A DNA stretch of 64,000 nucleotides from Nansenia antarctica (taxonomy: Eukaryota > Chordata > Actinopteri > Argentiniformes > Microstomatidae): positions 579,001 to 643,000 of the forward strand of contig OZ022354.1 in the NCBI GenBank assembly GCA_963989245.1. Direction: 5' to 3'. This document shows positions 26,135 through 41,100 of this stretch, in pieces; the stretch's first letter is position 1; the number at the start of each line of letters is the position of its first letter. The notes beneath the pieces were generated by a model. It was not told where the DNA came from and searched no databases. It saw only the letters and a program-made list of their open reading frames with translations. The position numbers were made by a program, and so were the translations under genes.

Positions 26135-29100
26135 CAGAGGCAGCAGACAGAAGGAGAGTGACATCACAGTAGACAGTAGGAGAGTGACATCACAGTAGTA
26201 GTGACATCATAGTAGACAGAAGGAGAGTGACATCACAGTAGACAGTAGGAGAGTGACATCACAGTAGAAGGGACATCACAGTAGACAGAAGGAGAGTGAC
26301 ATCACAGTAGACAGTAGGAGAGTGACATCACAGTAGTAGTGACATCATAGTAGACAGAAGGAGAGTGACATCACAGTAGACAGAAGGAGAGTGACATCAC
26401 AGTAGTAATGACATCACAGTAGTAGTGACATCACAGTGGCAGCAGACAGAAGGAGAGTGACATCACAGTAGACAGTAGGAGAGTGACATCACAGTAGTAG
26501 TGACATCACAGTAGACAGAAGGAGAGTGACATCACAGTAGACAGAAGGAGAGTGACATCACAGTAGACAGTAGGAGAGTGACATCACAGTAGTAGTGACA
26601 TCACAGTAGACAGTAGGAGAGTGACATCACAGTAGACAGTAGGAGAGTGACATCACAGTAGTAATGACATCACAGTAGTAGTGACATCACAGTGGCAGCA
26701 GACAGAAGGAGAGTGACATCACAGTAGACAGTAGGAGAGTGACATCACAGTAGTAGTGACATCACAGTAGACAGTAGGAGAGTGACATCACAGTAGACAG
26801 TAGGAGAGTGACATCACAGTAGTAGTGACATCATAGTAGACAGTAGGAGAGTGACATCACAGTAGACAGAAGGAGAGTGACATCACAGTAGACAGAAGGA
26901 GAGTGACATCACAGTAGACAGTAGGAGAGTGACATCACAGTAGTAGTGACATCATAGTAGACAGAAGGAGAGTGACATCACAGTAGACAGTAGGAGAGTG
27001 ACATCACAGTAGTAATGACATCACAGTAGACAGTAGGAGAGTGACATCACAGTAGTAATGACATCACAGTAGACAGAAGGAGAGTGACATCACAGTAGTA
27101 ATGACATCACAGTAGTAGTGACATCACAGTGGCAGCAGACAGAAGGAGAGTGACATCACAGTAGACAGAAAGAGAGTGACATCACAGTAGACAGTAGGAG
27201 AGTGACATCACAGTAGTAGTGACATCACAGTAGACAGTAGGAGAGTGACATCACAGTAGACAGTAGGAGAGTGACATCACAGTAGTAATGACATCACAGT
27301 AGACAGTAGGAGAGTGACATCACAGTAGTTATGAAATCACAGTAGACAGAAGGAGAGTGACATCACAGTAGTAATGACATCACAGTAGTAGTGACATCAC
27401 AGTGGCAGCAGACAGAAGTAGAGTGACATCACAGTAGACAGTAGGAGAGTGACATCACAGTAGTAGTGACATCATAGTAGACAGAAGGAGAGTGACATCA
27501 CAGTAGACAGTAGGAGAGTGACATCACAGTAGTAGTGACAGCATAGTAGACAGAAGGAGAGTGACATCACAGTAGACAGAAGGAGAGTAAAATCACAGTA
27601 GACAGAAGGTGAGTGACATCACAGTAGACAGAAGGAAAGTGACATCACAGTAGACAGAAGGAGAGTGACATCACAGTAGTAATGACATCACAGTAGTAGT
27701 GACATCACAGTAGCAGCAGACAGAAGGAGAATGACATCACAGTAGACAGAAGGAGAGTGACATCACAGTAGCAGCAGACAGAAGGAGAGTGACATCACAG
27801 TAGACAGAAGGAGAGTGACATCACAGTAGACAGTAGGAGAGTGACATCACAGTAGTAGTGACATCACAGTAGACAGTAGGAGAGTGACATCACAGTAGAC
27901 AGTAGGAGAGTGACATCACAGTAGTAATGACATCACAGTAGACAGTAGGAGAGTGACATCACAGTAGACAGAAGGAGAGTGACATCACAGTAGACAGAAG
28001 GAGAGTGACATCACAGTAGACAGTAGGAGAGTGACATCACAGTAGTAGTGACATCATAGTAGACAGAAGGAGAATGACATCACAGTAGACAGTAGGAGAG
28101 TGACATCACAGTAGTAGTGACATCATAGTAGACAGAAGGAGAGTGACATCACAGTAGACAGAAGGAGAGTGACATCACAGTAGACAGTAGGAGAGTGACA
28201 TCACAGTAGTAGTGACATCACAGTAGACAGAAGGAGAGTGACATCACAGTAGTAGTGACATCATAGTAGACAGAAGGAGAGTGACATCACAGTAGACAGA
28301 AGGAGAGTGACATCACAGTAGACAGTAGGAGAGTGACATTACAGTAGTAGTGACATCACAGTAGACAGTAGGAGAGTGACATCACAGTAGACAGTAGGAG
28401 AGTGACATCACAGTAGACAGTAGGAGAGTGACATCACAGTAGTAATGACATCACAGTAGACAGTAGGAGAGTGACATCACAGTAGACAGAAGGAGAGTGA
28501 CATCACAGTAGACAGTAGGAGAGTGACATCACAGTAGTAGTGACATCATAGTAGACAGAAGGAGAGTGACATCACAGTAGACAGTAGGAGAGTGACATCA
28601 CAGTAGTAGTGACATCATAGTAGACAGAAGGAGAGTGACATCACAGTAGACAGAAGGAGAGTGACATCACAGTAGACAGTAGGAGAGTGACATCACAGTA
28701 GTAGTGACATCACAGTAGACAGAAGGAGAGTGACATCACAGTAGTAGTGACATCATAGTAGACAGAAGGAGAGTGACATCACATTAGACAGTAGGATAGT
28801 GACATCACAGTAGTAGTGACATCACAGTAGACAGTAGGAGAGTGACATCACAGTAGTAATGACATCACAGTAGACAGTAGGAGAGTGACATCACAGTAGT
28901 AATGACATCACAGTAGACAGAAGGAGAGTGACATCACAGTAGCAGCAGACAGAAGGAGAATGACATCACAGTAGACAGAAGGAGAGTGACATCACAGTAG
29001 TAATGACATCACAGTAGTAGTGACATCACAGAGGCAGCAGACAGAAGGAGAGTGACATCACAGTAGACAGTAGGAGAGTGACATCACAGTAGTAGTGACA

Positions 29101-32100
29101 TCATAGTAGACAGAAGGAGAGTGACATCACAGTAGACAGTAGGAGAGTGACATCACAGTAGAAGGGACATCACAGTAGACAGAAGGAGAGTGACATCACA
29201 GTAGACAGTAGGAGAGTGACATCACAGTAGTAGTGACATCATAGTAGACAGAAGGAGAGTGACATCACAGTAGACAGAAGGAGAGTGACATCACAGTAGT
29301 AATGACATCACAGTAGTAGTGACATCACAGTGGCAGCAGACAGAAGGAGAGTGACATCACAGTAGACAGTAGGAGAGTGACATCACAGTAGTAGTGACAT
29401 CACAGTAGACAGAAGGAGAGTGACATCACAGTAGACAGAAGGAGAGTGACATCACAGTAGACAGTAGGAGAGTGACATCACAGTAGTAGTGACATCACAG
29501 TAGACAGTAGGAGAGTGACATCACAGTAGACAGTAGGAGAGTGACATCACAGTAGTAATGACATCACAGTAGTAGTGACATCACAGTGGCAGCAGACAGA
29601 AGGAGAGTGACATCACAGTAGACAGTAGGAGAGTGACATCACAGTAGTAGTGACATCACAGTAGACAGTAGGAGAGTGACATCACAGTAGACAGTAGGAG
29701 AGTGACATCACAGTAGTAGTGACATCATAGTAGACAGTAGGAGAGTGACATCACAGTAGACAGAAGGAGAGTGACATCACAGTAGACAGAAGGAGAGTGA
29801 CATCACAGTAGACAGTAGGAGAGTGACATCACAGTAGTAGTGACATCATAGTAGACAGAAGGAGAGTGACATCACAGTAGACAGTAGGAGAGTGACATCA
29901 CAGTAGTAATGACATCACAGTAGACAGTAGGAGAGTGACATCACAGTAGTAATGACATCACAGTAGACAGAAGGAGAGTGACATCACAGTAGTAATGACA
30001 TCACAGTAGTAGTGACATCACAGTGGCAGCAGACAGAAGGAGAGTGACATCACAGTAGACAGAAAGAGAGTGACATCACAGTAGACAGTAGGAGAGTGAC
30101 ATCACAGTAGTAGTGACATCACAGTAGACAGTAGGAGAGTGACATCACAGTAGACAGTAGGAGAGTGACATCACAGTAGTAATGACATCACAGTAGACAG
30201 TAGGAGAGTGACATCACAGTAGTTATGAAATCACAGTAGACAGAAGGAGAGTGACATCACAGTAGTAATGACATCACAGTAGTAGTGACATCACAGTGGC
30301 AGCAGACAGAAGTAGAGTGACATCACAGTAGACAGTAGGAGAGTGACATCACAGTAGTAGTGACATCATAGTAGACAGAAGGAGAGTGACATCACAGTAG
30401 ACAGTAGGAGAGTGACATCACAGTAGTAGTGACAGCATAGTAGACAGAAGGAGAGTGACATCACAGTAGACAGAAGGAGAGTAAAATCACAGTAGACAGA
30501 AGGTGAGTGACATCACAGTAGACAGAAGGAAAGTGACATCACAGTAGACAGAAGGAGAGTGACATCACAGTAGTAATGACATCACAGTAGTAGTGACATC
30601 ACAGTAGCAGCAGACAGAAGGAGAATGACATCACAGTAGACAGAAGGAGAGTGACATCACAGTAGCAGCAGACAGAAGGAGAGTGACATCACAGTAGACA
30701 GAAGGAGAGTGACATCACAGTAGACAGTAGGAGAGTGACATCACAGTAGTAGTGACATCACAGTAGACAGTAGGAGAGTGACATCACAGTAGACAGTAGG
30801 AGAGTGACATCACAGTAGTAATGACATCACAGTAGACAGTAGGAGAGTGACATCACAGTAGACAGAAGGAGAGTGACATCACAGTAGACAGAAGGAGAGT
30901 GACATCACAGTAGACAGTAGGAGAGTGACATCACAGTAGTAGTGACATCATAGTAGACAGAAGGAGAATGACATCACAGTAGACAGTAGGAGAGTGACAT
31001 CACAGTAGTAGTGACATCATAGTAGACAGAAGGAGAGTGACATCACAGTAGACAGAAGGAGAGTGACATCACAGTAGACAGTAGGAGAGTGACATCACAG
31101 TAGTAGTGACATCACAGTAGACAGAAGGAGAGTGACATCACAGTAGTAGTGACATCATAGTAGACAGAAGGAGAGTGACATCACAGTAGACAGAAGGAGA
31201 GTGACATCACAGTAGACAGTAGGAGAGTGACATTACAGTAGTAGTGACATCACAGTAGACAGTAGGAGAGTGACATCACAGTAGACAGTAGGAGAGTGAC
31301 ATCACAGTAGACAGTAGGAGAGTGACATCACAGTAGTAATGACATCACAGTAGACAGTAGGAGAGTGACATCACAGTAGACAGAAGGAGAGTGACATCAC
31401 AGTAGACAGTAGGAGAGTGACATCACAGTAGTAGTGACATCATAGTAGACAGAAGGAGAGTGACATCACAGTAGACAGTAGGAGAGTGACATCACAGTAG
31501 TAGTGACATCATAGTAGACAGAAGGAGAGTGACATCACAGTAGACAGAAGGAGAGTGACATCACAGTAGACAGTAGGAGAGTGACATCACAGTAGTAGTG
31601 ACATCACAGTAGACAGAAGGAGAGTGACATCACAGTAGTAGTGACATCATAGTAGACAGAAGGAGAGTGACATCACAGTAGACAGAAGGAGAGTGACATC
31701 ACAGTAGACAGTAGGAGAGTGACATCACAGTAGTAGTGACATCATAGTAGACAGAAGGAGAGTGACATCACATTAGACAGTAGGATAGTGACATCACAGT
31801 AGTAGTGACATCACAGTAGACAGTAGGAGAGTGACATCACAGTAGTAATGACATCACAGTAGACAGTAGGAGAGTGACATCACAGTAGTAATGACATCAC
31901 AGTAGACAGAAGGAGAGTGACATCACAGTAGCAGCAGACAGAAGGAGAATGACATCACAGTAGACAGAAGGAGAGTGACATCACAGTAGTAATGACATCA
32001 CAGTAGTAGTGACATCACAGAGGCAGCAGACAGAAGGAGAGTGACATCACAGTAGACAGTAGGAGAGTGACATCACAGTAGTAGTGACATCATAGTAGAC

Positions 32101-35100
32101 AGAAGGAGAGTGACATCACAGTAGACAGTAGGAGAGTGACATCACAGTAGAAGGGACATCACAGTAGACAGAAGGAGAGTGACATCACAGTAGACAGTAG
32201 GAGAGTGACATCACAGTAGTAGTGACATCATAGTAGACAGAAGGAGAGTGACATCACAGTAGACAGAAGGAGAGTGACATCACAGTAGTAATGACATCAC
32301 AGTAGTAGTGACATCACAGTGGCAGCAGACAGAAGGAGAGTGACATCACAGTAGACAGTAGGAGAGTGACATCACAGTAGTAGTGACATCACAGTAGACA
32401 GAAGGAGAGTGACATCACAGTAGACAGAAGGAGAGTGACATCACAGTAGACAGTAGGAGAGTGACATCACAGTAGTAGTGACATCACAGTAGACAGTAGG
32501 AGAGTGACATCACAGTAGACAGTAGGAGAGTGACATCACAGTAGTAATGACATCACAGTAGTAGTGACATCACAGTGGCAGCAGACAGAAGGAGAGTGAC
32601 ATCACAGTAGACAGTAGGAGAGTGACATCACAGTAGTAGTGACATCACAGTAGACAGTAGGAGAGTGACATCACAGTAGACAGTAGGAGAGTGACATCAC
32701 AGTAGTAGTGACATCATAGTAGACAGTAGGAGAGTGACATCACAGTAGACAGAAGGAGAGTGACATCACAGTAGACAGAAGGAGAGTGACATCACAGTAG
32801 ACAGTAGGAGAGTGACATCACAGTAGTAGTGACATCATAGTAGACAGAAGGAGAGTGACATCACAGTAGACAGTAGGAGAGTGACATCACAGTAGTAATG
32901 ACATCACAGTAGACAGTAGGAGAGTGACATCACAGTAGTAATGACATCACAGTAGACAGAAGGAGAGTGACATCACAGTAGTAATGACATCACAGTAGTA
33001 GTGACATCACAGTGGCAGCAGACAGAAGGAGAGTGACATCACAGTAGACAGAAAGAGAGTGACATCACAGTAGACAGTAGGAGAGTGACATCACAGTAGT
33101 AGTGACATCACAGTAGACAGTAGGAGAGTGACATCACAGTAGACAGTAGGAGAGTGACATCACAGTAGTAATGACATCACAGTAGACAGTAGGAGAGTGA
33201 CATCACAGTAGTTATGAAATCACAGTAGACAGAAGGAGAGTGACATCACAGTAGTAATGACATCACAGTAGTAGTGACATCACAGTGGCAGCAGACAGAA
33301 GTAGAGTGACATCACAGTAGACAGTAGGAGAGTGACATCACAGTAGTAGTGACATCATAGTAGACAGAAGGAGAGTGACATCACAGTAGACAGTAGGAGA
33401 GTGACATCACAGTAGTAGTGACAGCATAGTAGACAGAAGGAGAGTGACATCACAGTAGACAGAAGGAGAGTAAAATCACAGTAGACAGAAGGTGAGTGAC
33501 ATCACAGTAGACAGAAGGAAATTGACATCACAGTAGACAGAAGGAGAGTGACATCACAGTAGTAATGACATCACAGTAGTAGTGACATCACAGTAGCAGC
33601 AGACAGAAGGAGAATGACATCACAGTAGACAGAAGGAGAGTGACATCACAGTAGCAGCAGACAGAAGGAGAGTGACATCACAGTAGACAGAAGGAGAGTG
33701 ACATCACAGTAGACAGTAGGAGAGTGACATCACAGTAGTAGTGACATCACAGTAGACAGTAGGAGAGTGACATCACAGTAGACAGTAGGAGAGTGACATC
33801 ACAGTAGTAATGACATCACAGTAGACAGTAGGAGAGTGACATCACAGTAGACAGAAGGAGAGTGACATCACAGTAGACAGAAGGAGAGTGACATCACAGT
33901 AGACAGTAGGAGAGTGACATCACAGTAGTAGTGACATCATAGTAGACAGAAGGAGAATGACATCACAGTAGACAGTAGGAGAGTGACATCACAGTAGTAG
34001 TGACATCATAGTAGACAGAAGGAGAGTGACATCACAGTAGACAGAAGGAGAGTGACATCACAGTAGACAGTAGGAGAGTGACATCACAGTAGTAGTGACA
34101 TCACAGTAGACAGAAGGAGAGTGACATCACAGTAGTAGTGACATCATAGTAGACAGAAGGAGAGTGACATCACAGTAGACAGAAGGAGAGTGACATCACA
34201 GTAGACAGTAGGAGAGTGACATTACAGTAGTAGTGACATCACAGTAGACAGTAGGAGAGTGACATCACAGTAGACAGTAGGAGAGTGACATCACAGTAGA
34301 CAGTAGGAGAGTGACATCACAGTAGTAATGACATCACAGTAGACAGTAGGAGAGTGACATCACAGTAGACAGAAGGAGAGTGACATCACAGTAGACAGTA
34401 GGAGAGTGACATCACAGTAGTAGTGACATCATAGTAGACAGAAGGAGAGTGACATCACAGTAGACAGTAGGAGAGTGACATCACAGTAGTAGTGACATCA
34501 TAGTAGACAGAAGGAGAGTGACATCACAGTAGACAGAAGGAGAGTGACATCACAGTAGACAGTAGGAGAGTGACATCACAGTAGTAGTGACATCACAGTA
34601 GACAGAAGGAGAGTGACATCACAGTAGTAGTGACATCATAGTAGACAGAAGGAGAGTGACATCACATTAGACAGTAGGATAGTGACATCACAGTAGTAGT
34701 GACATCACAGTAGACAGTAGGAGAGTGACATCACAGTAGTAATGACATCACAGTAGACAGTAGGAGAGTGACATCACAGTAGTAATGACATCACAGTAGA
34801 CAGAAGGAGAGTGACATCACAGTAGCAGCAGACAGAAGGAGAATGACATCACAGTAGACAGAAGGAGAGTGACATCACAGTAGTAATGACATCACAGTAG
34901 TAGTGACATCACAGAGGCAGCAGACAGAAGGAGAGTGACATCACAGTAGACAGTAGGAGAGTGACATCACAGTAGTAGTGACATCACAGTAGACAGTAGG
35001 AGAGTGACATCACAGTAGACAGTAGGAGAGTGACATCACAGTAGTAGTGACATCATAGTAGACAGTAGGAGAGTGACATCACAGTAGACAGAAGGAGAGT

Positions 35101-38100
35101 GACATCACAGTAGACAGAAGGAGAGTGACATCACAGTAGACAGTAGGAGAGTGACATCACAGTAGTAGTGACATCATAGTAGACAGAAGGAGAGTGACAT
35201 CACAGTAGACAGTAGGAGAGTGACATCACAGTAGTAATGACATCACAGTAGACAGTAGGAGAGTGACATCACAGTAGTAATGACATCACAGTAGACAGAA
35301 GGAGAGTGACATCACAGTAGTAATGACATCACAGTAGTAGTGACATCACAGTGGCAGCAGACAGAAGGAGAGTGACATCACAGTAGACAGAAAGAGAGTG
35401 ACATCACAGTAGACAGTAGGAGAGTGACATCACAGTAGTAGTGACATCACAGTAGACAGTAGGAGAGTGACATCACAGTAGACAGTAGGAGAGTGACATC
35501 ACAGTAGTAATGACATCACAGTAGACAGTAGGAGAGTGACATCACAGTAGTTATGAAATCACAGTAGACAGAAGGAGAGTGACATCACAGTAGTAATGAC
35601 ATCACAGTAGTAGTGACATCACAGTGGCAGCAGACAGAAGTAGAGTGACATCACAGTAGACAGTAGGAGAGTGACATCACAGTAGTAGTGACATCATAGT
35701 AGACAGAAGGAGAGTGACATCACAGTAGACAGTAGGAGAGTGACATCACAGTAGTAGTGACAGCATAGTAGACAGAAGGAGAGTGACATCACAGTAGACA
35801 GAAGGAGAGTAAAATCACAGTAGACAGAAGGTGAGTGACATCACAGTAGACAGAAGGAAAGTGACATCACAGTAGACAGAAGGAGAGTGACATCACAGTA
35901 GTAATGACATCACAGTAGTAGTGACATCACAGTAGCAGCAGACAGAAGGAGAATGACATCACAGTAGACAGAAGGAGAGTGACATCACAGTAGCAGCAGA
36001 CAGAAGGAGAGTGACATCACAGTAGACAGAAGGAGAGTGACATCACAGTAGACAGTAGGAGAGTGACATCACAGTAGTAGTGACATCACAGTAGACAGTA
36101 GGAGAGTGACATCACAGTAGACAGTAGGAGAGTGACATCACAGTAGTAATGACATCACAGTAGACAGTAGGAGAGTGACATCACAGTAGACAGAAGGAGA
36201 GTGACATCACAGTAGACAGAAGGAGAGTGACATCACAGTAGACAGTAGGAGAGTGACATCACAGTAGTAGTGACATCATAGTAGACAGAAGGAGAATGAC
36301 ATCACAGTAGACAGTAGGAGAGTGACATCACAGTAGTAGTGACATCATAGTAGACAGAAGGAGAGTGACATCACAGTAGACAGAAGGAGAGTGACATCAC
36401 AGTAGACAGTAGGAGAGTGACATCACAGTAGTAGTGACATCACAGTAGACAGAAGGAGAGTGACATCACAGTAGTAGTGACATCATAGTAGACAGAAGGA
36501 GAGTGACATCACAGTAGACAGAAGGAGAGTGACATCACAGTAGACAGTAGGAGAGTGACATTACAGTAGTAGTGACATCACAGTAGACAGTAGGAGAGTG
36601 ACATCACAGTAGACAGTAGGAGAGTGACATCACAGTAGACAGTAGGAGAGTGACATCACAGTAGTAATGACATCACAGTAGACAGTAGGAGAGTGACATC
36701 ACAGTAGACAGAAGGAGAGTGACATCACAGTAGACAGTAGGAGAGTGACATCACAGTAGTAGTGACATCATAGTAGACAGAAGGAGAGTGACATCACAGT
36801 AGACAGTAGGAGAGTGACATCACAGTAGTAGTGACATCATAGTAGACAGAAGGAGAGTGACATCACAGTAGACAGAAGGAGAGTGACATCACAGTAGACA
36901 GTAGGAGAGTGACATCACAGTAGTAGTGACATCACAGTAGACAGAAGGAGAGTGACATCACAGTAGTAGTGACATCATAGTAGACAGAAGGAGAGTGACA
37001 TCACATTAGACAGTAGGATAGTGACATCACAGTAGTAGTGACATCACAGTAGACAGTAGGAGAGTGACATCACAGTAGTAATGACATCACAGTAGACAGT
37101 AGGAGAGTGACATCACAGTAGTAATGACATCACAGTAGACAGAAGGAGAGTGACATCACAGTAGCAGCAGACAGAAGGAGAATGACATCACAGTAGACAG
37201 AAGGAGAGTGACATCACAGTAGTAATGACATCACAGTAGTAGTGACATCACAGAGGCAGCAGACAGAAGGAGAGTGACATCACAGTAGACAGTAGGAGAG
37301 TGACATCACAGTAGTAGTGACATCATAGTAGACAGAAGGAGAGTGACATCACAGTAGACAGTAGGAGAGTGACATCACAGTAGAAGGGACATCACAGTAG
37401 ACAGAAGGAGAGTGACATCACAGTAGACAGTAGGAGAGTGACATCACAGTAGTAGTGACATCATAGTAGACAGAAGGAGAGTGACATCACAGTAGACAGA
37501 AGGAGAGTGACATCACAGTAGTAATGACATCACAGTAGTAGTGACATCACAGTGGCAGCAGACAGAAGGAGAGTGACATCACAGTAGACAGTAGGAGAGT
37601 GACATCACAGTAGTAGTGACATCACAGTAGACAGAAGGAGAGTGACATCACAGTAGACAGAAGGAGAGTGACATCACAGTAGACAGTAGGAGAGTGACAT
37701 CACAGTAGTAGTGACATCACAGTAGACAGTAGGAGAGTGACATCACAGTAGACAGTAGGAGAGTGACATCACAGTAGTAATGACATCACAGTAGTAGTGA
37801 CATCACAGTGGCAGCAGACAGAAGGAGAGTGACATCACAGTAGACAGTAGGAGAGTGACATCACAGTAGTAGTGACATCACAGTAGACAGTAGGAGAGTG
37901 ACATCACAGTAGACAGTAGGAGAGTGACATCACAGTAGTAGTGACATCATAGTAGACAGTAGGAGAGTGACATCACAGTAGACAGAAGGAGAGTGACATC
38001 ACAGTAGACAGAAGGAGAGTGACATCACAGTAGACAGTAGGAGAGTGACATCACAGTAGTAGTGACATCATAGTAGACAGAAGGAGAGTGACATCACAGT

Positions 38101-41100
38101 AGACAGTAGGAGAGTGACATCACAGTAGTAATGACATCACAGTAGACAGTAGGAGAGTGACATCACAGTAGTAATGACATCACAGTAGACAGAAGGAGAG
38201 TGACATCACAGTAGTAATGACATCACAGTAGTAGTGACATCACAGTGGCAGCAGACAGAAGGAGAGTGACATCACAGTAGACAGAAAGAGAGTGACATCA
38301 CAGTAGACAGTAGGAGAGTGACATCACAGTAGTAGTGACATCACAGTAGACAGTAGGAGAGTGACATCACAGTAGACAGTAGGAGAGTGACATCACAGTA
38401 GTAATGACATCACAGTAGACAGTAGGAGAGTGACATCACAGTAGTTATGAAATCACAGTAGACAGAAGGAGAGTGACATCACAGTAGTAATGACATCACA
38501 GTAGTAGTGACATCACAGTGGCAGCAGACAGAAGTAGAGTGACATCACAGTAGACAGTAGGAGAGTGACATCACAGTAGTAGTGACATCATAGTAGACAG
38601 AAGGAGAGTGACATCACAGTAGACAGTAGGAGAGTGACATCACAGTAGTAGTGACAGCATAGTAGACAGAAGGAGAGTGACATCACAGTAGACAGAAGGA
38701 GAGTAAAATCACAGTAGACAGAAGGTGAGTGACATCACAGTAGACAGAAGGAAAGTGACATCACAGTAGACAGAAGGAGAGTGACATCACAGTAGTAATG
38801 ACATCACAGTAGTAGTGACATCACAGTAGCAGCAGACAGAAGGAGAATGACATCACAGTAGACAGAAGGAGAGTGACATCACAGTAGCAGCAGACAGAAG
38901 GAGAGTGACATCACAGTAGACAGAAGGAGAGTGACATCACAGTAGACAGTAGGAGAGTGACATCACAGTAGTAGTGACATCACAGTAGACAGTAGGAGAG
39001 TGACATCACAGTAGACAGTAGGAGAGTGACATCACAGTAGTAATGACATCACAGTAGACAGTAGGAGAGTGACATCACAGTAGACAGAAGGAGAGTGACA
39101 TCACAGTAGACAGAAGGAGAGTGACATCACAGTAGACAGTAGGAGAGTGACATCACAGTAGTAGTGACATCATAGTAGACAGAAGGAGAATGACATCACA
39201 GTAGACAGTAGGAGAGTGACATCACAGTAGTAGTGACATCATAGTAGACAGAAGGAGAGTGACATCACAGTAGACAGAAGGAGAGTGACATCACAGTAGA
39301 CAGTAGGAGAGTGACATCACAGTAGTAGTGACATCACAGTAGACAGAAGGAGAGTGACATCACAGTAGTAGTGACATCATAGTAGACAGAAGGAGAGTGA
39401 CATCACAGTAGACAGAAGGAGAGTGACATCACAGTAGACAGTAGGAGAGTGACATTACAGTAGTAGTGACATCACAGTAGACAGTAGGAGAGTGACATCA
39501 CAGTAGACAGTAGGAGAGTGACATCACAGTAGACAGTAGGAGAGTGACATCACAGTAGTAATGACATCACAGTAGACAGTAGGAGAGTGACATCACAGTA
39601 GACAGAAGGAGAGTGACATCACAGTAGACAGTAGGAGAGTGACATCACAGTAGTAGTGACATCATAGTAGACAGAAGGAGAGTGACATCACAGTAGACAG
39701 TAGGAGAGTGACATCACAGTAGTAGTGACATCATAGTAGACAGAAGGAGAGTGACATCACAGTAGACAGAAGGAGAGTGACATCACAGTAGACAGTAGGA
39801 GAGTGACATCACAGTAGTAGTGACATCACAGTAGACAGAAGGAGAGTGACATCACAGTAGTAGTGACATCATAGTAGACAGAAGGAGAGTGACATCACAG
39901 TAGACAGAAGGAGAGTGACATCACAGTAGACAGTAGGAGAGTGACATCACAGTAGTAGTGACATCATAGTAGACAGAAGGAGAGTGACATCACATTAGAC
40001 AGTAGGATAGTGACATCACAGTAGTAGTGACATCACAGTAGACAGTAGGAGAGTGACATCACAGTAGTAATGACATCACAGTAGACAGTAGGAGAGTGAC
40101 ATCACAGTAGTAATGACATCACAGTAGACAGAAGGAGAGTGACATCACAGTAGCAGCAGACAGAAGGAGAATGACATCACAGTAGACAGAAGGAGAGTGA
40201 CATCACAGTAGTAATGACATCACAGTAGTAGTGACATCACAGAGGCAGCAGACAGAAGGAGAGTGACATCACAGTAGACAGTAGGAGAGTGACATCACAG
40301 TAGTAGTGACATCATAGTAGACAGAAGGAGAGTGACATCACAGTAGACAGTAGGAGAGTGACATCACAGTAGAAGGGACATCACAGTAGACAGAAGGAGA
40401 GTGACATCACAGTAGACAGTAGGAGAGTGACATCACAGTAGTAGTGACATCATAGTAGACAGAAGGAGAGTGACATCACAGTAGACAGAAGGAGAGTGAC
40501 ATCACAGTAGTAATGACATCACAGTAGTAGTGACATCACAGTGGCAGCAGACAGAAGGAGAGTGACATCACAGTAGACAGTAGGAGAGTGACATCACAGT
40601 AGTAGTGACATCACAGTAGACAGAAGGAGAGTGACATCACAGTAGACAGAAGGAGAGTGACATCACAGTAGACAGTAGGAGAGTGACATCACAGTAGTAG
40701 TGACATCACAGTAGACAGTAGGAGAGTGACATCACAGTAGACAGTAGGAGAGTGACATCACAGTAGTAATGACATCACAGTAGTAGTGACATCACAGTGG
40801 CAGCAGACAGAAGGAGAGTGACATCACAGTAGACAGTAGGAGAGTGACATCACAGTAGTAGTGACATCACAGTAGACAGTAGGAGAGTGACATCACAGTA
40901 GACAGTAGGAGAGTGACATCACAGTAGTAGTGACATCATAGTAGACAGTAGGAGAGTGACATCACAGTAGACAGAAGGAGAGTGACATCACAGTAGACAG
41001 AAGGAGAGTGACATCACAGTAGACAGTAGGAGAGTGACATCACAGTAGTAGTGACATCATAGTAGACAGAAGGAGAGTGACATCACAGTAGACAGTAGGA

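Noticed and set aside
34912..37251. A simple 555-bp deletion in one HOR
   Set aside because: The constant 8222-bp offset of flanking sequence and the paired ATTGAC variant are explained by one tandem-duplication junction, so no separate deletion is needed.
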